Below are positions 32,576 to 39,483 of a stretch of 39,483 nt of DNA, piece after piece. A program made the translations under genes and the position numbers. This DNA comes from Synergistaceae bacterium UBA1358 (GTDB lineage Bacteria > Synergistota > Synergistia > Synergistales > Synergistaceae): the NCBI GenBank assembly GCA_002306075.1, contig DBRW01000051.1:1-39483 (forward strand), read 5' to 3'. The notes below the pieces were generated by a model. It was given only the letters and a program-made list of their open reading frames with translations, did not search any database and was not told the origin of the DNA. How positions within the stretch are numbered: the first letter of the stretch is position 1; the number at the start of each line of letters is the position of its first letter.

Positions 32576-32600
32576 ATTAGTCTACATTAGTCAGACTAAT
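32576..32600. promoter_or_regulatory. Operator-like palindrome upstream of the metallopeptidase
   Basis: Perfect ATTAGTC-A-GACTAAT (32586-32600) plus a further direct half-site ATTAGTC (32576-32582) exactly ten bases earlier. The palindrome overlaps the stop codon of the upstream aminotransferase and lies upstream of the metallopeptidase. It looks like a dimeric repressor site; the regulator is unknown. Confidence 0.5.
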
Positions 32601-33744
32601 TGTGTCTTCCGTAAAATCCCGCAATCTCCTCCACTGTTCTTTCCTGCTCTTCGGGGAGCAGTTCAGGGAAGATCGGAAGTGCAAGCACTGACTCGGCAAG
32701 TTTTTCTGAGACAGGGAAATCCCCCGCTTTGTATCCGAGGTATGAGAAACAGTGCTGGAGGTGAAGGGGCAGCGGATAGTAGACCCTGGTCACGATCCCG
32801 CGTTCATCGAGGTATGCCTGGAGCTCGTCTCTCCTCTCGGCCTTTACTACATACTGGTGGTATACGTGTCTGTTGCCTTCGTCCTCGACAGGAGGACTGA
32901 TATGATCAAGAAGGCCTTTCTCTCTGAAGAGAAGCATATATCTCTCGGCCACGATGCGGCGCTCCTCGTTCCATTCTTCCAGATGGCGCAGCCTTACCCT
33001 GAGGATGGCAGCCTGCAGCGCGTCAAGGCGGCTGTTGATGCCTACTTCTTCGTGGAAATATGTCTTTCCGGAACCGTGTACCCTCAGGCTTCTGATACGG
33101 TCTGCGGTCTCTTTGTCATGAGGAACGGAGACCATTCCGCCGTCTCCGTAGCAGCCGAGGTTTTTCGTCGGGAAGAATGAGAAACATCCGATGTCTCCGA
33201 CCGAACCGGCCCTGCATATCTTCTTGTCTATCATACGATGAGCACCGATCGCCTGTGCGCAGTCCTCAACGAGTACTATGCCTCTCTCCTTCAGTTCGTC
33301 CTTTATTAGCTCAAGTCTGCACATCTGGCCGAAGAGGTGTACGGGAAGGACAGCTCTTGTTCTGGGCGTGATCTTCTCCATGACCGATTTCATGTCCAGG
33401 TTGTAGGTGTCGGGATCCACATCTGCAAAGACAGGCTTTGCCCCGTTTCTCGTGATGCAGCTCGCAGTGGCAAAGAATGTGAAGGGCGTTGTGATGACCT
33501 CGTCGCCCTCCTTAAGGTCGAGGGCCATAAGTGCGAGGACCAGTGCATCGGTGCCTGAGCCGCATCCGACCGTGCTCTCCACTTCAAGGTAAGCGGCTAT
33601 CTCCTTTTCCAGTGCTTCGACTTCAGGTCCCAGAATGAAGTGCTGTGTCTCAAGCACCCTGTCCAGGGCCACCCTTATTTCTTCTCTCACTCTGTCATAG
33701 TTTCTGGTAAGGTCAAAAGACGGTATTTTATTTTGTGCTGCCAT
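32596..33744 (-). CDS. DegT/DnrJ/EryC1-family sugar aminotransferase
   Basis: 382-residue PLP enzyme of the sugar-nucleotide aminotransferase family. PLP lysine Lys194 is in FFPTKNLGCYGDGG, cofactor Asp161 in VEDCAQAIGAH, and GCGSGTDAL (60-68) is the phosphate-binding turn. The sequence style is that of WbpE/WlbC- or FdtB-like enzymes making amino sugars for surface polysaccharide. ATG 33744 with GGAGGAG upstream; a longer reading to 33792 overlaps the regulator further and is less likely. It overlaps the GntR gene by 17 bases, so the two form one unit. Distinct from the KdnA-type enzyme at 20590. Substrate unknown. Confidence 0.88.
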   Translation of the reverse strand: MAAQNKIPSFDLTRNYDRVREEIRVALDRVLETQHFILGPEVEALEKEIAAYLEVESTVGCGSGTDALVLALMALDLKEGDEVITTPFTFFATASCITRNGAKPVFADVDPDTYNLDMKSVMEKITPRTRAVLPVHLFGQMCRLELIKDELKERGIVLVEDCAQAIGAHRMIDKKICRAGSVGDIGCFSFFPTKNLGCYGDGGMVSVPHDKETADRIRSLRVHGSGKTYFHEEVGINSRLDALQAAILRVRLRHLEEWNEERRIVAERYMLLFREKGLLDHISPPVEDEGNRHVYHQYVVKAERRDELQAYLDERGIVTRVYYPLPLHLQHCFSYLGYKAGDFPVSEKLAESVLALPIFPELLPEEQERTVEEIAGFYGRHN

Positions 33745-34477
33745 GATCGGACTCCTCCCTGTTCGTTGAAAATTCCTTATTTTGTCTGGCAAGGCCGTTC
33801 AGGTCAGCCAGGATGTTCCTTCTGTCATGCGGTTTTTCAAGAACGGCATGGGAATGGCGAAGGTGGTCTTTCATAAGCTTTCCCGCCAGTTCGCTGTCCC
33901 CCGATATGATCGCCGCAAGAATTTTCCTGTGTTCTTCGCTGCTGTAATTTTTTTCCTCTGTGAACGGATCATAGAAAAGGATGTATACGTTCGTACGAAG
34001 GATAATATTTTCTACGTATTCGATAAGGACTATGTTTTTGCTTGCATCTGCTATGAGCCTGTGAAAATTGTTGTTCGCCTCCAGAGATGCCTCGAGATCC
34101 CTTGCGATGAAAGCGGACTCCTCATCTCTGAGGACATCCTCAAACCTCTCGACGGTACGGCTGTCGATGCCGTTTTTGCACGCGAGGCTCACGCTCAAAG
34201 CTTCAAGATGTTCCCTTACGCTGTAAGCCCCCTCTACCTCTGCCGCGCTCGGAGCCGTGACCCTTGCCCCGCTGTTCGGGATCACCTTTACAAGGCCCTC
34301 GCTCGCAAGCCTTCTAAGCGCCTCCCTGACAGGAGTCCGGCTGACTCCCATCTCGTTTGATATCTTGATCTCCGGAAGTCTTTCCCCCGGTTTGAGCTGT
34401 TTGTTGACGATCCTTGCCCTCAGCTCAAGATAAACGAAATCTGACGAAGTGTTATAGTAACTTGAATGACGTATCAA
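33728..34477 (-). CDS. GntR-family (FadR/FCD) transcriptional regulator
   Basis: 249 residues from TTG 34477 (AGGGGGA six bases ahead); GTG 34522 is an alternative without a ribosome binding site. The N-terminal winged helix (about 15-80: LRARIVNKQLKPGERLPEI, GVSRTPVREALRRLASEGL) is followed by an all-helical FCD domain (about 90-220) with the metal/ligand-binding histidines typical of the group (NNFHRLI, HRKILAAI, HLRHSHA). It probably senses a small carboxylate or sugar acid. It overlaps the DegT aminotransferase gene and is divergent from a small membrane protein, either of which could be its target. Confidence 0.9.
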   Translation of the reverse strand: MIRHSSYYNTSSDFVYLELRARIVNKQLKPGERLPEIKISNEMGVSRTPVREALRRLASEGLVKVIPNSGARVTAPSAAEVEGAYSVREHLEALSVSLACKNGIDSRTVERFEDVLRDEESAFIARDLEASLEANNNFHRLIADASKNIVLIEYVENIILRTNVYILFYDPFTEEKNYSSEEHRKILAAIISGDSELAGKLMKDHLRHSHAVLEKPHDRRNILADLNGLARQNKEFSTNREESDHGSTK

Positions 34478-34576
34478 TGCTTTTCCCCCTGGACCTCTGT
34501 ATTTGAGCAAGGTCGATCCCACAGTTCAACGACGTCTCATAATAACACATATTCATCCAATGACAAGTTTGACCGT

Positions 34577-34611
34577 TTGACATAACCGGTTTTATGAATA
34601 GAATTATCCCA
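34577..34611 (+). promoter_or_regulatory. Promoter that would give a leaderless message
   Basis: TTGACA (34577-34582), 16-base spacer, TAGAAT (34599-34604). The expected transcription start falls at about 34611, which is the A of the ATG of the following gene, and there is no Shine-Dalgarno sequence. Confidence 0.5.
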
Positions 34612-34871
34612 TGCAAAAACGACTATTGGTACTTTTCCTTTCATTCGGAACTATAATCGCCTTCGGATACGCGCTGGGCGGTCTTGGCGGCTACATGTTC
34701 GGAGAGGGCAAGCCTCTTGTTATCGCTGCAGGCCTTACGGGAGGCGCACTTTCAGGCTTTATGGCACTAAGGATATGGAGATCCTACCTGGACGACATCG
34801 AAAGGGAGGACAAAGAAGCGGCTGCCGGCGGACCTGAGAGCCCTCAGCATGACGACGGACGTGAAAAGTAG
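34611..34871 (+). CDS. Small two-helix membrane protein (AtpI/AtpZ-like size), unknown function
   Basis: 86 residues with two predicted membrane helices (about 4-28, LLVLFLSFGTIIAFGYALGG, and 36-56, PLVIAAGLTGGALSGFMAL) and a charged tail rich in Glu, Asp and Lys. Glycine-rich helix faces resemble the small AtpI/AtpZ-type proteins but I cannot assign it. No ribosome binding site; the ATG is at the expected transcription start (see promoter). Its last 28 bases overlap the 3' end of the convergent LpxB-like gene. Confidence 0.7.
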   Translation: MQKRLLVLFLSFGTIIAFGYALGGLGGYMFGEGKPLVIAAGLTGGALSGFMALRIWRSYLDDIEREDKEAAAGGPESPQHDDGREK

Positions 34872-36070
34872 TCACAGACCTTCTCCGCTATCCTTGACGC
34901 GGCACCCCGCTCCCGAGATATATCGGAATATCCTCTCACTATCGCACTGAGCCTTTCCGGATCGTTTACAAGTTCTTCAACGAACCCCGCTATCATCGAC
35001 GGGGTCATGACTCCTCTGTACTCCGGGACTATTTCTCTGCCCGCTATCCTGTTGGGAAGAGAAGCATACCTGAGCTTTCGGCTGTACCAATAGACCAGTT
35101 TTTTCTTAAGCTGGCGCGCGCCCGGGATCGACATCGGGATCATGCCGGGGATCCCGTCGAGGGGGATATCCTCGGCATTATTCAGCGGTATGACTATAAG
35201 CAGCGGCACACAGAGTGATATTATCTGCATGTTGTTCGTGCCCGGAAATGCGACCGCAAGTTTCGAGGCCTTGATAGCCTCAAAATTGCTCCTCCGGATG
35301 AACCTTATCCTCCCCGGCCCGTCCCATAATATCTCCTCCGCTGCCGATGACCCTTTCCACCAAAGTCCGGCGCTGTCGAGTCCCTCGATGATCAGTTTTT
35401 CGTCAACGGTAGGCGCCACGGGCAAAAAGGCATGGTAATTCGGGTGTTTTCTCAGAAACTCCATGGCTGCGCATGAGAAGAAGGCAAAACCGTCACGATA
35501 CTCGAAAGGCCTGCTTCCGGCCATGAAGGACACCGCTTCTTCTCCCTCTTTCAGCCCCATGACTGCTCTGGCCTCATCGGGATCATGACATTCCGGCGCG
35601 CTGTCGAAAACAAGGTTGCCCACCCTTGTCACCCTGTCGCGTCTGACGCCCTGGAGCGTGAACCTCTCCTCGGCCGCGGCATCGGGGACAAAATAGTGGT
35701 CCACGCGCGACTTCCATCTCGGCCTTGCAGTGTATATCATCCACGCGCATCTCATCTTTGCGGAAAGCAGAGCACCGAAGAAAGGGTCCCCTCCAAGCTG
35801 GAGGACAAGCCTTTTTGCCCCCTTCACGGCAGCCGCACTGCTCCACATCTCTTTAAAAGTAAAGACCGACCCTGCCCCAACTATTTCTTTCCCGCACTTG
35901 GCCTCCATGCCGCTTGCGTACTGGCAGGGCAGGAGGACCAAAGAGACCTTTGCGGCAAAGCCCATCAAAGTCAGTTCGGACACCACAGGCCTTACCCATC
36001 CTGATACTTCTCCGGGAGAATTGGTAAGTATAAAAAGTTCGTCCATATTCTGCCGCCACTCTTTCTGCAT
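34844..36070 (-). CDS. LpxB-like glycosyltransferase (GT-B fold)
   Basis: About 408 residues from ATG 36070 (AGGGA seven bases upstream); ATG 36046 or TTG 36097 are possible. It begins ELFILTNSPGEVSGWVRP, the place of the GE-SG loop in lipid A disaccharide synthase, and has VTRVGNLVFDSAP, FMAGSRPFEYRDGF and AFPGTNNMQIISLCVPLL, which parallel the second Rossmann domain and the sugar-nucleotide contact region of LpxB. It is probably a distant LpxB relative, as found in diderms such as cyanobacteria, and may act on a lipid-linked sugar. No other lpx genes are in the window. Substrate uncertain. Confidence 0.7.
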   Translation of the reverse strand: MQKEWRQNMDELFILTNSPGEVSGWVRPVVSELTLMGFAAKVSLVLLPCQYASGMEAKCGKEIVGAGSVFTFKEMWSSAAAVKGAKRLVLQLGGDPFFGALLSAKMRCAWMIYTARPRWKSRVDHYFVPDAAAEERFTLQGVRRDRVTRVGNLVFDSAPECHDPDEARAVMGLKEGEEAVSFMAGSRPFEYRDGFAFFSCAAMEFLRKHPNYHAFLPVAPTVDEKLIIEGLDSAGLWWKGSSAAEEILWDGPGRIRFIRRSNFEAIKASKLAVAFPGTNNMQIISLCVPLLIVIPLNNAEDIPLDGIPGMIPMSIPGARQLKKKLVYWYSRKLRYASLPNRIAGREIVPEYRGVMTPSMIAGFVEELVNDPERLSAIVRGYSDISRERGAASRIAEKVCDYFSRPSSC

Positions 36071-36102
36071 CGAATGTCCCTGAGGAACATTGGGCAATGA
36101 GA

Positions 36103-36111
36103 TGGTATAAT
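36103..36111 (+). promoter_or_regulatory. Extended -10 promoter of the remB-gyrB unit
   Basis: TGGTATAAT (36103-36111) is a TGn-extended perfect -10; the -35 is poor. It is 30 bases ahead of the DUF370 gene. Confidence 0.45.
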
Positions 36112-36140
36112 TATAAGGTTAAAAATTACAGATTGGGGAA

Positions 36141-36341
36141 ATGCCGTTGTTTATTCCTCTTGAGGGCGAAAACATAATCTGTCTTGCCAACGTCATTGCC
36201 ATGTACAAAACAGACGAAGGCACGGCGATACTCAAAAGAGACGGATCTGTGATCAGAACGGGCTTTACCCCTGCCACACTCAAAAAAAGACAGCTTGATC
36301 TCAAGGGAAAAGGCGATCTGCGGAAGGAGTTCATTCAATAA
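36141..36341 (+). CDS. DUF370 (RemB/YaaB-like) protein
   Basis: 66-residue small protein that resembles DUF370 proteins of the RemB/YaaB type: an N-terminal beta strand (PLFIPLEGENIICLANVIAM) and TPATLKKRQLD, which matches the SSTLKKR end of Bacillus YaaB. In Bacillus that gene also lies immediately before gyrB, so sequence and place agree. The Bacillus relative is a DNA-binding regulator of biofilm genes; here the role is unknown. Its TAA abuts the gyrB ATG (TAAATG). The ribosome binding site is only GGGG two bases before the ATG, so translation may be weak. Confidence 0.75.
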   Translation: MPLFIPLEGENIICLANVIAMYKTDEGTAILKRDGSVIRTGFTPATLKKRQLDLKGKGDLRKEFIQ

Positions 36342-38279
36342 ATGGATAATATGTGCATACCCAACAACTCTGTGCTGAACGGGAGTTCTGAATATTCAGC
36401 AAAGGATATACATGTGCTCGAGGGTCTTGAGGCAGTAAGAAAAAGACCGGGCATGTACATCGGAGACCAGGGACCGAGAGGTCTGCACCACCTCGTATAC
36501 GAGGTCGTAGACAACTCCATCGACGAATCGCTCGCGGGATTCTGCGACACAATAAACGTGACCATAAATGAAGACGGGAGCGTCACCGTCGTAGACAACG
36601 GACGCGGCATACCCACGGAAGAACATGAGTCCGGCAAGTCTGCCGCCGAAGTCGTAATGACTGTCCTCCATGCGGGCGGAAAGTTCGACAAGAGCGCATA
36701 CCAGGTCTCGGGCGGGCTTCACGGCGTCGGAGTCTCCGTCGTCAACGCACTGTCCGAATGGCTTGATCTGACAATATGGAGAAACGGCAAGGAACATAAT
36801 CAGCGCTACGAAAGAGGCATTCCGGTAACTCCGCTGTGCGTGACCGGTGAGACCGACCTGAGGGGCACGAGGGTCACCTTCATGCCCGATAAGGAAATAT
36901 TCACCACGATCGAGTTCCAGGCAGACATCCTTAAATCAAGGCTGCGCGAGCTCGCTTTCCTTAACTCACACATAACGATAAATTTTGCGGACAAAAGGCC
37001 GGAGAAGCCCCAGGAACGGACCTACAACTATCCTGGCGGCATATCGACGTTCGTCGAATATCTAAACAAGGGCAAAGAGGTCCTCTTCAAGGATCCGATA
37101 ATCATTACCGGCGAGAAGGAAAAAACGGAGCTCGAGGTAGCGATACAGTACAACGACTCCTATCTAGAGAGGCTCTACGGCTTCGTGAACCTTATAAATA
37201 CCGTCGAGGGCGGCACCCATGTGGCCGGCTTCAGGACAGCTCTGACAAGGGCGGTCAACGACGAAGCAAGGAAGCTCAAGATACTAAGGGACAAGGACGC
37301 CAACCTCTCCGGGGATGACCTCAAAGAAGGACTCACCGCAGTCATATCGGTCAAGGTCATGGAACCTCAGTTCGAGGGACAGACAAAGACAAAGCTGGGC
37401 AACGGAGACGTAAAGGGCATAGTGGATTCTATAGTATACGAAGGTCTCAAGGAGGTCCTCGAAGAGAGGCCGGAGATCCTCAAGCCGATAGTCGAGAGCG
37501 CTCTGAGAGCGAGACAGGCAAGGGAGGCCGCAAAGAAGGCAAAGGACCTTGTCAGAAGGAAATCGGTGATGAACGGCCTCACCCTTCCCGGCAAGCTTGC
37601 CGACTGCTCCAACAGGAACCCTGCCGACTGCGAACTCTACATAGTTGAGGGAGACAGCGCCGGAGGCAGCGCCAAGCAGGGCAGGAACCGAGAGTTCCAG
37701 GCCATACTGCCGCTGAGGGGAAAGATCCTCAACGTCGAAAAGGCACGCCTCGAGAAGATCCTGGGAAGCGAGACCATCAGGAACATCATCCTGGCACTGG
37801 GAGCCGGGGTGGGGGATGATTTCAACGAAGACAAGCTCCGCTACCATAAAATATTCATAATGGCAGATGCCGACGTAGACGGAGCGCATATACGCACCCT
37901 GCTGCTCACCCTGTTCTTCAGGTACATGCCCCAGATAATCGAGAAAGGTTATCTGTATGTGGCACAGCCCCCACTTTACAGGGTACAGGTCGGCAAGGAA
38001 GTCACCTACTGCTTCTCCGAGAAGGAGATGAAAGAGATCCAGGCCGCGGCGGCGGGCAAGAAGATCGAAGTGCAGCGGTACAAAGGGCTTGGTGAGATGA
38101 ACGCCGAACAGCTCTGGGAGACCACCATGAACCCCGAGAACCGGATAGTCAACAGGGTGGAAGTCCAGGATGCGGTCGAAGCGGACGAACTTTTCGGCAT
38201 CCTTATGGGAGACAACGTGGAGCCGAGAAGAAAGTTCATAGAAACCTACGGACGAGAAGTCCGCAATCTTGACGTTTGA
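36342..38279 (+). CDS. gyrB: DNA gyrase subunit B
   Basis: 645-residue type IIA topoisomerase ATPase subunit. The GHKL fold shows EVVDNSIDE, NGRGIP and GGLHGVGVSVVNALS; QTKTKLGN leads to the transducer; the TOPRIM domain has EGDSAGGSAKQGRNR, LPLRGKILNVEKA and the metal-binding DADVDGAHI. It ends with the usual gyrase C-terminal piece (QRYKGLGEMNAEQLWETTM). Length is typical of gyrB without the Escherichia-type insert. GGAAGGAG lies 12 bases before the first ATG; translation is probably coupled to the DUF370 gene. gyrA is not in the window. A strong terminator follows. Confidence 0.97.
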   Translation: MDNMCIPNNSVLNGSSEYSAKDIHVLEGLEAVRKRPGMYIGDQGPRGLHHLVYEVVDNSIDESLAGFCDTINVTINEDGSVTVVDNGRGIPTEEHESGKSAAEVVMTVLHAGGKFDKSAYQVSGGLHGVGVSVVNALSEWLDLTIWRNGKEHNQRYERGIPVTPLCVTGETDLRGTRVTFMPDKEIFTTIEFQADILKSRLRELAFLNSHITINFADKRPEKPQERTYNYPGGISTFVEYLNKGKEVLFKDPIIITGEKEKTELEVAIQYNDSYLERLYGFVNLINTVEGGTHVAGFRTALTRAVNDEARKLKILRDKDANLSGDDLKEGLTAVISVKVMEPQFEGQTKTKLGNGDVKGIVDSIVYEGLKEVLEERPEILKPIVESALRARQAREAAKKAKDLVRRKSVMNGLTLPGKLADCSNRNPADCELYIVEGDSAGGSAKQGRNREFQAILPLRGKILNVEKARLEKILGSETIRNIILALGAGVGDDFNEDKLRYHKIFIMADADVDGAHIRTLLLTLFFRYMPQIIEKGYLYVAQPPLYRVQVGKEVTYCFSEKEMKEIQAAAAGKKIEVQRYKGLGEMNAEQLWETTMNPENRIVNRVEVQDAVEADELFGILMGDNVEPRRKFIETYGREVRNLDV

Positions 38280-38324
38280 TCAGAAAGATCACGAAACATA
38301 TATGGATCTGCGGAAGATCGGACC

Positions 38325-38357
38325 GGGCGCAGAAATCAAATTTCTGCGCCCTTTTTT
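38325..38357 (+). terminator. Terminator of gyrB
   Basis: GGGCGCAGAAAT (38325-38336) pairs perfectly with ATTTCTGCGCCC (38340-38351), CAA loop, then six T. Confidence 0.95.
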
Positions 38358-38395
38358 CAGATATCAGACGCTGTCATTCCGGCAAAACAATAAGC

Positions 38396-38401
38396 TATAA
38401 T
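38396..38401 (+). promoter_or_regulatory. Possible -10 element of the RND gene
   Basis: TATAAT in the gap after the gyrB terminator, within GCTATAATTGT, the same 11 bases as ahead of glgC. No clear -35. Confidence 0.3.
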
Positions 38402-38494
38402 TGTCGCCTGATGTCGGCACCATACATCAGGGCACAGCAGCACCGATGCTTTGCACGAAAATAACTTTACTTTACATAAGGATGAAATCCATAG

Positions 38495-39483
38495 ATGAAA
38501 ATCATTGAAGTGTCCCTGCGCAGGCCTGTAACAGTTCTAATATGCACCATAGCACTCATAGTGTTCGGCACTTACTCCTACATGAACATGGGCGTTGAAC
38601 GGATGCCCAATGTGGAATTCCCCATCGTCGTCGTCAGGACGACCATGGAGGGAGCAAGCCCCGCCATCATCGACAACGACGTCACGGACGTGCTTGAGGC
38701 AAGGATAAACACTATCGAGGGCATCAAGAATATGAGCTCGAGCAGTTATGAGGGACGCTCCGTGATAGTCATAGAGTTCGAACTGGACAGAGACATCGAT
38801 GATGCGGCGGCTGACGTGCGCGGAAAAGTAAGCATGGCCCAAAGCAGGCTCCCGGATGAAGCTGAGTCCCCTCAGGTCGACAAATACGACCCGTCAGACA
38901 GGCCGATAATGAACATCGCGGTCAAAAACGACGGCAGGACTGATATGAAAACGCTTGCAAGGTACGTCGACAAGGTCGTGACCGAACGCCTGCAGACCGT
39001 AAAGGGAGTCGGAGGTGTCCAGCTTGCGGGTTTCAGGGACAGGGAGATAAGGGTATGGATCAATACCGACAGTCTGGAAGCCTACGATCTCACGACAAAA
39101 GAGATAAAATCCGCCATATACACAAAGCATGTGGAACTCCCGGCCGGGCGTATCGAGACTCCGACCAAGGAATATGGGGTAAGGCTTGAGGGAGAGTATT
39201 CATCCGTTGCGGAACTCGAGTATCTGCCTGTCGCGGTAAGGAACGGCGCCGTAATAAGGCTGAGGGACGTCGCCAGGATCGAAGACGGCCTCGAGGACAA
39301 ACGTAGCGGCGCAATTTACGAAGGCAAGCCCACTGTCATGGTCCAGATACGCAAACAGAAGGGCGCCAACGAGGTCCTTCTCTCCAGACTGGTAAGAGAG
39401 AGATTAAAGGAACTTAACAGCACTGCACCTCCCGGAACGAGCCTTGAGGTCGTGCAGGACAACGCCAAATTCATAATGCGCTC
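38495..39483 (+). CDS. RND-family efflux transporter (AcrB-like), 5' part
   Basis: The frame is open from ATG 38495 to the end of the window (about 329 residues of an expected 1000 or more). It begins MKIIEVSLRRPVTVLICTIA, the first membrane helix of hydrophobe/amphiphile efflux RND pumps, continues with MPNVEFPIVVVRTTMEGASP, and the first porter domain has DVRGKVSMAQSRLPDE and KGVGGVQLAGFRDREI. Substrate unknown. AAGGATG lies about ten bases before the ATG. It sits behind the gyrB terminator, so it needs its own promoter; a TATAAT at 38396-38401 is a candidate. The membrane-fusion partner is not upstream and may lie downstream. Confidence 0.93.
   Translation, partial: MKIIEVSLRRPVTVLICTIALIVFGTYSYMNMGVERMPNVEFPIVVVRTTMEGASPAIIDNDVTDVLEARINTIEGIKNMSSSSYEGRSVIVIEFELDRDIDDAAADVRGKVSMAQSRLPDEAESPQVDKYDPSDRPIMNIAVKNDGRTDMKTLARYVDKVVTERLQTVKGVGGVQLAGFRDREIRVWINTDSLEAYDLTTKEIKSAIYTKHVELPAGRIETPTKEYGVRLEGEYSSVAELEYLPVAVRNGAVIRLRDVARIEDGLEDKRSGAIYEGKPTVMVQIRKQKGANEVLLSRLVRERLKELNSTAPPGTSLEVVQDNAKFIMR

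Overview
The window looks like chromosomal DNA from an anaerobic, diderm, amino-acid-fermenting bacterium. My best guess is the phylum Synergistota (Synergistaceae). This rests on style and gene content, not on a database match. Moderately high GC, heavy use of AGG/AGA and ATA codons, strong GGAGG ribosome binding sites, an Rrf2-IscS-IscU Fe-S operon, LPS-type Kdo chemistry, molybdate-binding and MOSC proteins, and a likely selenoprotein all fit. There are no rRNA genes, phage, transposases or CRISPR arrays. There is one tRNA gene (Ser, anticodon UGA).

Layout. 1-2100: the Cys-rich tail of an unknown gene, a PduO-type cobalamin adenosyltransferase, and rarA on the minus strand with a HAD-hydrolase fusion upstream of it. 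3454-9767: a glycogen cluster made of a GH57/DUF3536-alpha-glucan phosphorylase fusion, glgA and glgC, followed by glutaminase. 10732-11111: a repeat-rich gap with two arrays of 11-bp units. 11112-13762: Rrf2/IscR-like regulator, iscS, iscU and a MOSC protein. 13847-15832: a Zn/Cd/Pb-type P-type ATPase. 15891-18654: a CoA-disulfide-reductase/rhodanese fusion, divergent from an ArsC/Spx-family gene with an in-frame TGA (probable selenocysteine), then a di-Mop molybdate-binding protein. 18863-20529: an AsnC/Lrp regulator overlapping an aminotransferase. 20590-23758 (minus): a kdsB-kdnB-kdnA set that should make and activate 8-amino-3,8-dideoxy-Kdo. 23949-24558: a small exported protein and tRNA-Ser. 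24631-27518: copA, copZ and a secreted superoxide-reductase-like protein. 27611-34477 (minus): GntR regulator, DegT aminotransferase, YugP-type metallopeptidase, rsmB, PASTA protein, rpe and a RodZ-like protein. 34611-36070: a small membrane protein on a possibly leaderless message, convergent with an LpxB-like glycosyltransferase. 36141-39483: a DUF370 (RemB-like) gene abutting gyrB, then the 5' part of an RND transporter.

How the genes fit together. The glycogen genes cover ADP-glucose synthesis, chain elongation and phosphorolysis, with the GH57 domain as a candidate glucan-modifying partner. The Kdo8N set and the LpxB-like gene indicate an LPS outer membrane with an amino-modified inner core. 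The Fe-S, MOSC, Mop and probable selenoprotein genes suit an anaerobe that uses Mo/W and selenium enzymes. Two different P1B ATPases cover Cu+ and divalent heavy metals.

The most interesting points are the recoded TGA at 17751-17753, which sits exactly where the first Cys of the family CxxC lies; the internal ribosome binding site and ATG at the domain junction of the GH57-phosphorylase fusion; the Kdo8N cluster; and the 11-bp-phased repeat arrays at 10738-11035.
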